A stretch of DNA of 5,748 bases from an uncultured Bacilli bacterium (GTDB lineage Bacteria; Bacillota_I; Bacilli_A; RF39; UBA660). A program made the position numbers and the translations under genes. The notes under the pieces were generated by a model. The model was given only the letters and a program-made list of their open reading frames with translations, made no database searches and was not told where the DNA came from. The stretch spans positions 1-5,748 of the forward strand of contig CALVLG010000059.1 in assembly GCA_944336815.1 (NCBI GenBank), written 5' to 3'. Shown here one piece after another: positions 1 through 5,026 of this stretch; the stretch's first letter is position 1, and every line of letters begins with the position of its first letter.

Positions 1-1
1 C

Positions 2-61
2 GTTTTAATATTAGCTAGCATTTTAGGAAGTATGGTTGGAATTAATAAAAAGCAAGATTAA
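2..61 (+). CDS. Possible C-terminal end of a membrane or wall-anchored protein (partial)
   Basis: The window opens in a plus-strand frame that reads VLILASILGSMVGINKKQD and then TAA. This is a hydrophobic stretch of about 14 residues followed by a short basic tail, as at the end of a membrane protein or of a sortase-anchored surface protein. Any LPxTG-type motif would lie upstream, outside the window. It converges on the minus-strand remnant, and the two stop codons overlap at 58-61. Twenty open codons can occur by chance in AT-rich DNA, so this is only a plausible partial gene. No convincing terminator hairpin follows it. Confidence 0.35.
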   Translation, partial: VLILASILGSMVGINKKQD

Positions 62-458
62 GATGGAGTTAGGACAAGGCGGAAACTAATCCAAGAAGCT
101 AACCGGCCATACTCGTTGCTAAACGAAAACATTCCGGCATCTAGTCCATCAGCAAAATTTCCTCCTCGTTTAAACCAAGGTGTCGAAGAATTTATAAAAT
201 AAGCAAAATCGTCATGCAAGCCACTTATATTTCTTGTTTGATTTAAAAAAGTAGTATTTGCAAATGGCCCCATCTCACCAGTAGCATCACCTAATATTCT
301 TCTTTGGTATTGTAGATTGGTTGTACTTGCTAAAACGCTATTTGGATAGGATACATTACAGCTTTTATCATTACAATAACGATTGCATTCTTCATTTGTT
401 CCAGTATATCACATGTTGGTTCATTATTGGCTTGGTATCCATACAAAATATTATACCA
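58..458 (-). pseudogene. Frameshifted, 5'-truncated remnant of a secreted/tail-like protein with C-type-lectin (FGE-like) C-terminus
   Basis: Read on the minus strand, 458-411 gives WYNILYGYQANNEPTC. After skipping two bases (410-409), 408-58 gives YTGTNEECNRYC and continues to the TAA at 60-58. The combined text has a Cys-rich segment, ILGDATGEMGPF, then a C-terminus with NSSTPWFKRGG, an AG.F motif and SFRLVL. As recalled, this resembles a family of Firmicutes surface or prophage proteins whose C-termini adopt the C-type-lectin/formylglycine-generating-enzyme fold. That assignment is from pattern memory, not alignment. In the single frame, TGA (411-409) and TAA-TGA just upstream (426-421) block translation, and no start codon with a Shine-Dalgarno is present. 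The only in-frame ATG (273-271) lies inside the conserved segment. The left end abuts the terminator of the neighbouring gene, so the N-terminal part is missing. Codons such as CGG, CGC and GGC are more frequent here than in neighbouring genes, hinting at a separate origin. A sequencing error could mimic the frameshift, but not the missing N-terminus. Confidence 0.6.
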
Positions 459-483
459 AAAAAAGAGACCTTTTTAAAGTCTC
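458..483 (-). terminator. Rho-independent terminator of the tgt operon
   Basis: On the minus strand GAGACTTT (483-476), loop AAA, and AAGGTCTC (472-465) form an 8-bp stem with one G-T pair, followed by seven T (464-458). The 5' arm includes two bases of the TGA stop codon (484-482) of the 106-codon gene, so the coding sequence and terminator are fused. It ends the tgt transcription unit and insulates it from the remnant downstream. Confidence 0.88.
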
Positions 484-802
484 ATTTTACTTCTACAAAA
501 CTATATTCATTGTCTGTTTTTAAAACATAAGAGTCATGCGAATAATAACGTTTAGTTTGGGGATTAACTTCATCTTTAACATAGCCTTCTTTAATTAAAT
601 CACCAAGCAAAATTTTATCTTCCGTACAAACTCCATCCCACACGCACTCTTTTGCCCCTTCAATGAACTTTTTTTCTACCACTAAAAAACTACGCTCTAA
701 ATGAATAGCATTTATTTTATAAATAGTAAGACCAATTATTAATAACAATGATATTAAAATCGTTAATATAACCCAATTTTGCTTATTTAAAATCTTCTCC
801 AT
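482..802 (-). CDS. Small bitopic membrane protein, pilin-domain-like (106 aa, unknown function)
   Basis: This encodes 106 residues. A short N-terminal segment (1-9) is followed by one strongly hydrophobic helix (about 10-28) and an ectodomain with two cysteines (C53 and C59) that could form a disulfide outside the cell. The C-terminal half contains LGDLIKEGYVKDEVNPQT and ends DSYV...YSFVEVK. That pattern, a helix followed by "GDLI..GY....VNP.T" and a final strand, resembles the globular part of (pseudo)pilin-like proteins in low-GC Gram-positives. However, the N-terminus lacks the prepilin cleavage signature (no GFTLIE), so export through a type IV pilin pathway is not indicated. The start is well supported: AAAGGAG (813-807) lies four bases before the ATG, within the end of tgt. 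The gene overlaps tgt by 20 bp in another frame, implying co-transcription and probably translational coupling. A functional link to tRNA modification is not evident. The stop codon is TGA and sits in the terminator stem. Confidence 0.75.
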   Translation of the reverse strand: MEKILNKQNWVILTILISLLLIIGLTIYKINAIHLERSFLVVEKKFIEGAKECVWDGVCTEDKILLGDLIKEGYVKDEVNPQTKRYYSHDSYVLKTDNEYSFVEVK

Positions 803-1904
803 AGTACTCCTTTAAAAACTCATCCCGAAATTCTAACAACCTTTCTTCTTTAATTGCCATACGTATATCTTCCATTAAAGAAACTAAAAAACGAATATTA
901 TGAATTGATAAAAGTCTAGCCCCAAAAGTTTCATTTGCATTAATTAAATGTTTAATATAGGCTTTTGTATAATGCTTACATGCATAGCAATCACACTCGT
1001 CACTTATTGGGGTAAAATCTGTTTTATATTGAGCATTTTTTAAATTAATTTTACCTTTTTTTGTTAAAGCATGACCATGTCTTGCTAACCTTGTTGGCGA
1101 AACACAATCAAAAAGATCAATTCCTCTTATAACCCCTTCAATTAAATCAATTGGTTCGCCTATTCCCATCGCATATCTTAACTTATCTTCGGGTAAATAA
1201 TCAGTCGAATAATCAAAGGCTTTATACATATCTTCTTTTGACTCATGATCATTTGCAACCCCACCAATTGAATAACCATCAAAACCAATTTTTTGCAATT
1301 CTAACGCACTAAATTTTCTTAAATCTTGATAAGCTCCCCCTTGGCATATTCCAAATAATAAAGCATCTTTACCTTTAAATACATCTTTCCCTCTTTTAGC
1401 CCAACGTAATGTTCTTTCTACACTTTGTTTTAAATATTCATAAGAAGCACTAGCAGGCGGACATTCATCAAAACTCATGATAATATCACTTCCCAAGTTT
1501 TCTTGAATTTGGATACTTTTTTCAGGCGTCAAAAACAAACTATCCCCATTATATTGATTTTTAAAATGAACTCCTTCTTCACTAATATCTTTTGGTTTTG
1601 CCAGTGAAAAAACTTGAAAACCACCAGAATCAGTTAAAATTGGCCCATCATAATTCATAAATTTATGTAACCCACCAGCCATTTTAACCACTTCATCACC
1701 TGGTTTTAACCATAAATGATAAGTATTAGCTAAAATAATGCCGGCTTTCGTTTCTTTTACTTCTTCGGGACTCAACGTTTTTACACTCGCCTGCGTTCCA
1801 ACTGGCATAAACATTGGCGTTTCATATTCTTTACCATTGTAAGTAATCTTCCCATAACGGGCTTTTGTTTTTTTATCTTTTTGCCATACTTTAAATTCAA
1901 CCAT
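783..1904 (-). CDS. tgt: Queuine/preQ1 tRNA-ribosyltransferase (tRNA-guanine transglycosylase)
   Basis: Cytoplasmic enzyme that exchanges guanine-34 in GUN-anticodon tRNAs (Asp, Asn, His, Tyr) for a 7-deazaguanine base, the key step of queuosine formation. From the ATG it has 373 residues, typical for bacterial Tgt. Visible family signatures are DSGGFQ (92-97, catalytic Asp92), FDECPP with base-contacting Asp146 and Cys148, GICQGG with Gln188, GG at 214-215, and LFDCVSPTR with the covalent nucleophile Asp266. The zinc site is CDCYAC (Cys304, Cys306, Cys309) plus His335. All catalytic and zinc residues are present. The start was chosen at ATG 1904-1902, because the Shine-Dalgarno AGGGAG (1919-1914) lies nine bases upstream of it but touches the in-frame TTG three codons earlier. 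The pocket loop after GG reads VANDHESK rather than the usual LAVGE/LSVGE type (see findings). It is the first gene of a two-gene unit with its own promoter. The closest functional partner seen elsewhere, queA, is not in the window. Confidence 0.96.
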   Translation of the reverse strand: MVEFKVWQKDKKTKARYGKITYNGKEYETPMFMPVGTQASVKTLSPEEVKETKAGIILANTYHLWLKPGDEVVKMAGGLHKFMNYDGPILTDSGGFQVFSLAKPKDISEEGVHFKNQYNGDSLFLTPEKSIQIQENLGSDIIMSFDECPPASASYEYLKQSVERTLRWAKRGKDVFKGKDALLFGICQGGAYQDLRKFSALELQKIGFDGYSIGGVANDHESKEDMYKAFDYSTDYLPEDKLRYAMGIGEPIDLIEGVIRGIDLFDCVSPTRLARHGHALTKKGKINLKNAQYKTDFTPISDECDCYACKHYTKAYIKHLINANETFGARLLSIHNIRFLVSLMEDIRMAIKEERLLEFRDEFLKEYYGEDFK

Positions 1905-1913
1905 CTTTTTCAA

Positions 1914-1919
1914 CTCCCT
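1914..1919 (-). promoter_or_regulatory. Shine-Dalgarno of tgt, decides the ATG start
   Basis: AGGGAG on the minus strand directly abuts an in-frame TTG (1913-1911), leaving no spacer, but stands nine bases before ATG (1904-1902). The ATG is therefore the better start, and the annotated protein should begin MVEFKVW rather than three codons earlier. Confidence 0.75.
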
Positions 1920-1930
1920 AAACTATAGAA

Positions 1931-1961
1931 ATTATATCATAAAAAAGCAATTTTTAACCAA
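1931..1961 (-). promoter_or_regulatory. Promoter of the tgt operon (extended -10)
   Basis: On the minus strand TGA-TATAAT (1939-1931) is a perfect -10 box with the extended TGn motif. A weak -35 lies at TTGGTT (1961-1956, 19-bp spacer) or TGGTTA (1960-1955, 18-bp spacer). Transcription should begin near 1925, giving a leader of roughly 20 nt before the ATG. It lies directly after the mraY terminator, so tgt is independently transcribed. Confidence 0.7.
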
Positions 1962-1964
1962 AAG

Positions 1965-1987
1965 AAAAAAACAATTTTCATTGTTTT
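1965..1987 (-). terminator. Rho-independent terminator after mraY
   Basis: On the minus strand AAAACAAT (1987-1980), loop GAAA (1979-1976, a stable tetraloop type), and ATTGTTTT (1975-1968) form a perfect 8-bp stem that runs into further T residues (1967-1965), then C and more T. The stem begins inside the mraY stop codon TAA (1988-1986). The stem is AT-rich, so read-through into tgt is possible. Confidence 0.75.
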
Positions 1988-2978
1988 AAATCCATACCCC
2001 ATAAGTAATCGCCGCCATAGCTAGAAGTAGCCCCACGACATAAAAAAGTTTAACAATATCATTTTCACTCCAACCAAGTTGTTCAAAGTGGTGATGTAAT
2101 GGCGCCATTTTAAATACTTTCCGATTGAATTTTCGAATAGCGATAATTTGAATTAAACTTGATAGGGTTTCAATTACAAACACACCACCTATAACAGCTA
2201 AGGAAAGTTCATGTCTTGTTACCACACAAATTGCCGCCATCGTTGCGCCCAAAGATAAACTTCCTAAATCACCCATAAATACACGGGCCGGATGGGTATT
2301 AAATAGCAAAAAGCCAAGCAAAGCCCCCACTAAAACAAAACAGAAAATAGCGACTTCTTGATAGCCTTCCATCCAAGTTGTATTCCAAGTAATAATTCCT
2401 AAAGCAACGAAAGCAATCACACTTAAACCACCACATAAACCGTCTAAGCCATCTGTTATATTAACAGCATTACTACTACCAACTAGTAAAAACAAAATAA
2501 ATAACCCAAACGTCCACCCCATTGGAATGGCAATATTTAAAGATGTAATATCAATAATTGGCTGACCACCATTTTTCATAAAAATATAAAAGAAAATTAA
2601 CGCAATAATCATTTGCAGTAAAAACTTAGTTGAAATCCTTAGGCCTTGATTATTATGATACCTTACTTTTAACCAATCATCAATAAAACCTAATATAGCA
2701 TAAGAAATAAAAACTAGTAAGACAATCGTTAAATTGTGATTCATTTGAATACTACCGCGTAAGTACAATAAAAACAAAGTAATTAAAACCGGAAAAATAA
2801 AAATAATCCCGCCCATTGTTGGTGTACCTTCTTTTTTTAAATGACGTTCACCAATCAATTGACTTACATGTTGTCCAAAATGCAGTTTTTTTAAAAAAGG
2901 GATAAAAATTAGGCCACAAATAATTGCAAAGATAAACCCAAGCATCATGGCCAAAGCGGTTTTCGCAAGTATTAACAT
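1986..2978 (-). CDS. mraY: Phospho-N-acetylmuramoyl-pentapeptide-transferase
   Basis: Polytopic membrane enzyme that transfers phospho-MurNAc-pentapeptide from UDP to undecaprenyl phosphate, making lipid I, the first membrane step of peptidoglycan synthesis. The 330 residues match the family length (about 320-360), and about ten hydrophobic helices are visible. Family motifs in order are HLKKEGTPTMGGI (46-58), FIDDWLK with the Asp pair 100-101, NAVNITDGLDGL (170-181), NTHPARVFMGDLGSL (227-241) with Asp237, and APLHHHFE (292-299) with the histidine triad 295-297. The Mg-binding and catalytic aspartates corresponding to the three known essential ones are all present. The ATG start is preceded by AGGTGG (2988-2983) with four bases of spacing. 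It lies 81 bp after the PBP gene with no terminator between them, so the two may be co-transcribed; a possible promoter is also present. Unlike the classical dcw order, murD does not follow; a terminator and tgt do. Confidence 0.98.
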   Translation of the reverse strand: MLILAKTALAMMLGFIFAIICGLIFIPFLKKLHFGQHVSQLIGERHLKKEGTPTMGGIIFIFPVLITLFLLYLRGSIQMNHNLTIVLLVFISYAILGFIDDWLKVRYHNNQGLRISTKFLLQMIIALIFFYIFMKNGGQPIIDITSLNIAIPMGWTFGLFILFLLVGSSNAVNITDGLDGLCGGLSVIAFVALGIITWNTTWMEGYQEVAIFCFVLVGALLGFLLFNTHPARVFMGDLGSLSLGATMAAICVVTRHELSLAVIGGVFVIETLSSLIQIIAIRKFNRKVFKMAPLHHHFEQLGWSENDIVKLFYVVGLLLAMAAITYGVWI

Positions 2979-2998
2979 AATCCCACCTACCTGTCCTT

Positions 2999-3029
2999 AT
3001 TATACAATATTTTTACTAAATTCCTGTAA
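2999..3029 (-). promoter_or_regulatory. Possible promoter upstream of mraY
   Basis: A perfect TATAAT (3004-2999) stands about 20 bases before the mraY start codon on the minus strand. The best -35 is only TTACAG (3029-3024) with a long 19-bp spacer, and there is no TGn extension. If active it would give an mRNA whose leader is little more than the Shine-Dalgarno. It could let mraY be expressed apart from the PBP gene. Confidence 0.4.
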
Positions 3030-3059
3030 TTTTTTTGTTTTTTGACAACGAATAGACAT

Positions 3060-4964
3060 TTACCCCAGTAATATTTTAATCGTTCCCCCATCTTTCACAT
3101 AACTTTTAGCTTCAGGACTTTGATATATAACCGTATTCCCACTTCCGGCATATTCTAGTAAATAACCTTTTAATTCTTTTTTAGCTTCATCAACTGTTTT
3201 TCCAACCACATTAGGTATTTGATGATATTTTACATCCATCCAATTATATTCTTTAGCTATACCTTCTGTACTACTATTTATACCCAAAATAGGAATCGCG
3301 GCTTCTAAAATGCTTCTTGCCACCGGCGCAGCCACCGTCCCACCATATTGAACCGCATTTACTGGGTGATCAATTGCCACATACACCACAATTTCTGGAT
3401 CATCAGCCGGCATAAAACCAATAAAAGACAAAATGTAATTACCAGCCACATAATGGCCATCTTCTACTTTTTGAGCCGTTCCAGTTTTTCCCCCAACACG
3501 GTAATTTTCAATATAAGCATTTCTACCACTACCATTAGCTACCACGCTTTCTAAGGCAAAGCGAACTAACTTAGAAGACTCTTCACTAATAACATTACCC
3601 ACACTAGTTGCTTCTTTTTTATAAATAACACTATTAGTTTCCGGTTCTAAAATTTCTTTAACTAAAAAAGGTTCATACAAAGTCCCGCCATTTACAGCCG
3701 CCGAAACTGCCCGTACTTGCTGAAGCGGTGTTACACTTATCCCTTGTCCAAAACTAGTTGTCGCTAACTCAACCGGCCCCATTTTACTTGGACTAAACAA
3801 AATTCCACTTGCTTCCCCATTCAAATCAATCCCCGTCTTACTCCCAAAACCAAATTTCGTAATGTAATTCATTAAGCGATTAGTCCCAAGTTTCTGCCCA
3901 AGCGTCACAAAACCAGGATTGCAGCTATTTTCAACGACGTTTAAATACGTTTGGGCCCCATGTCCTCCACTTTTCCAACAATGAATCGTGGCCCCTTCAA
4001 CATGTATACTCCCTGAATCATAATAAGTATCTTCAAACAAATTTACCGTTTTTTCTTCAATACTACTAGCTAACGTAACAATTTTAAAAGTCGAACCTGG
4101 CTCATAAGTCATCCAAATAGGCAAATTACGATTAATCGTTTCCGTATCATAATCTTGATAATTATTAGGATCAAAACTAGGTCGACTAGCCATCGCCAAA
4201 ATCTCACCTGTTTTAGGATCCATCGCCATAATAAGGGCATGCTCCGGCATATATTTACTCATTATATTATCAAGCTCACGTTCAGCCGCCAATTGTAAAT
4301 CTAAATCAATTGTTAGCTGTAAATTCATACCATTTTGTGGCTCTTCATAAACTTCACTTAACTCCAATCTATTTCCCTTACCATCCGAAAAATACATAAT
4401 GGAACCATTTTCCCCGGTTAAATATTCATCATAAGTAAGTTCTAACCCCGATAACCCTTGATTATCAATCCCAACATATCCTAATACGTGCGCAAGAAGA
4501 TTACCATACGGATAATATCGTTTAATTTCATTAACTAAATAAACCCCATCATATTCAAGTGCTTCAATTTGACTAGCCACATCATAAGAAAGTTGTCTAC
4601 CTTCCGGGTGAACACGCTCAATACTAGTCTTTTTAGAAACATGCTTTAACATATCCTCATAATCACTTTGTAAAATATCACTTAAATCTTTAGCCACTTG
4701 TTCTTTATTTTGAATTTGATTTGGAATCACAACCAAAGAAGTAGTCGTTAAATTGGTTGCTAAAACTTTCCCATTTCGGTCATATATTTCCCCTCTATCA
4801 GCCCCAATTGGTAGCTTTCTACTCCATAAAGATTTAGCAAGCGTACTAAGTTTATCATATTGAAAAACTTGAATATAAAAGACTCTTAAAATAATCACGA
4901 TACAAATAACTAAAACCACAATAAAAAAGAACCGAATTCTCGTATGAATATGGGAAAAAAACAT
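3060..4964 (-). CDS. Class B penicillin-binding protein (peptidoglycan D,D-transpeptidase, FtsI/SpoVD family) with one PASTA domain
   Basis: Bitopic membrane enzyme that cross-links peptidoglycan outside the cell. It has 634 residues: a short cytoplasmic tail, a membrane helix at about 11-30, the class B N-terminal module starting ADRGEIYDRNG (55-65), and a transpeptidase domain at about 240-555. A C-terminal PASTA domain (about 580-634) begins IPNVVGKTVDEAK. The three active-site motifs are intact: SxxK at S291-TF-K294 (EPGSTFK), SxN at S347-C-N349, and KTG at 493-495 (GGKTGTAQ). Length, a single PASTA domain and a place just upstream of mraY match the SpoVD/PBP2-type protein of Bacillota. 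In this genome it could equally be the vegetative septal PBP (FtsI/PbpB), and sequence alone does not separate them. The ATG at 4964-4962 is the only sensible start before the helix, with AGGTGA (4974-4969) four bases upstream. Both elements lie in a hairpin. Confidence 0.95.
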   Translation of the reverse strand: MFFSHIHTRIRFFFIVVLVICIVIILRVFYIQVFQYDKLSTLAKSLWSRKLPIGADRGEIYDRNGKVLATNLTTTSLVVIPNQIQNKEQVAKDLSDILQSDYEDMLKHVSKKTSIERVHPEGRQLSYDVASQIEALEYDGVYLVNEIKRYYPYGNLLAHVLGYVGIDNQGLSGLELTYDEYLTGENGSIMYFSDGKGNRLELSEVYEEPQNGMNLQLTIDLDLQLAAERELDNIMSKYMPEHALIMAMDPKTGEILAMASRPSFDPNNYQDYDTETINRNLPIWMTYEPGSTFKIVTLASSIEEKTVNLFEDTYYDSGSIHVEGATIHCWKSGGHGAQTYLNVVENSCNPGFVTLGQKLGTNRLMNYITKFGFGSKTGIDLNGEASGILFSPSKMGPVELATTSFGQGISVTPLQQVRAVSAAVNGGTLYEPFLVKEILEPETNSVIYKKEATSVGNVISEESSKLVRFALESVVANGSGRNAYIENYRVGGKTGTAQKVEDGHYVAGNYILSFIGFMPADDPEIVVYVAIDHPVNAVQYGGTVAAPVARSILEAAIPILGINSSTEGIAKEYNWMDVKYHQIPNVVGKTVDEAKKELKGYLLEYAGSGNTVIYQSPEAKSYVKDGGTIKILLG

Positions 4965-4988
4965 AGAATCACCTAGTAAATTCTATGT
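4955..4988 (-). promoter_or_regulatory. Start-codon hairpin with U-run (terminator-like or attenuator) at the PBP gene
   Basis: On the minus strand ACATAGAAT (4988-4980), a 10-base loop TTACTAGGTG (4979-4970), and ATTCTATGT (4969-4961) form a perfect 9-bp stem, followed by T residues (seven in a row counting the last stem base, 4961-4955). The 3' arm contains the ATG start of the PBP gene, the loop carries most of its Shine-Dalgarno (AGGTG), and the T-run is codons 2-3 (TTT TTT) and the first base of codon 4. The shape is that of an intrinsic terminator for the upstream gene, but it overlaps a start codon. The stem is AT-rich with only two G-C pairs, so terminator strength is uncertain. Confidence 0.5.
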
Positions 4989-5026
4989 CTTAAAGTCCAA
5001 AATAAAAACCATCTTAACTAATAAAT

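Noticed and set aside
61..110. Bidirectional terminator between the convergent partial plus-strand gene and the remnant
   Set aside because: Only a short GTTAG/CTAAC pairing with a long loop was seen and no T-run follows on either strand.
450..455. TATAAT on the minus strand just upstream of the lectin-like remnant
   Set aside because: It has no usable -35 box, lies directly behind a terminator, and is inside the remnant's own coding text (Tyr-Asn codons), so it is likely coincidental in AT-rich DNA.
409..484. Possible TGA=Trp code (mollicute-like), which would read through the TGA codons at 411-409 and 423-421
   Set aside because: TGA at 484-482 ends the 106-aa gene inside a strong terminator, a TAA (426-424) also blocks the remnant frame, all visible tryptophans in mraY, tgt and the PBP checked are TGG, and the organism has peptidoglycan genes.
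321..530. 69-codon plus-strand open frame
   Set aside because: It lies antisense to the remnant, the terminator and the end of the 106-aa gene, with no SD and no family features; it is a shadow frame.
1905..1985. preQ1 riboswitch in front of tgt
   Set aside because: From the predicted start site the leader is only about 20 nt, too short for even the smallest preQ1 aptamer, and no pseudoknot-like C-rich loop is visible.
3348..3554. 68-codon plus-strand open frame
   Set aside because: It lies wholly antisense within the conserved transpeptidase domain of the PBP gene.
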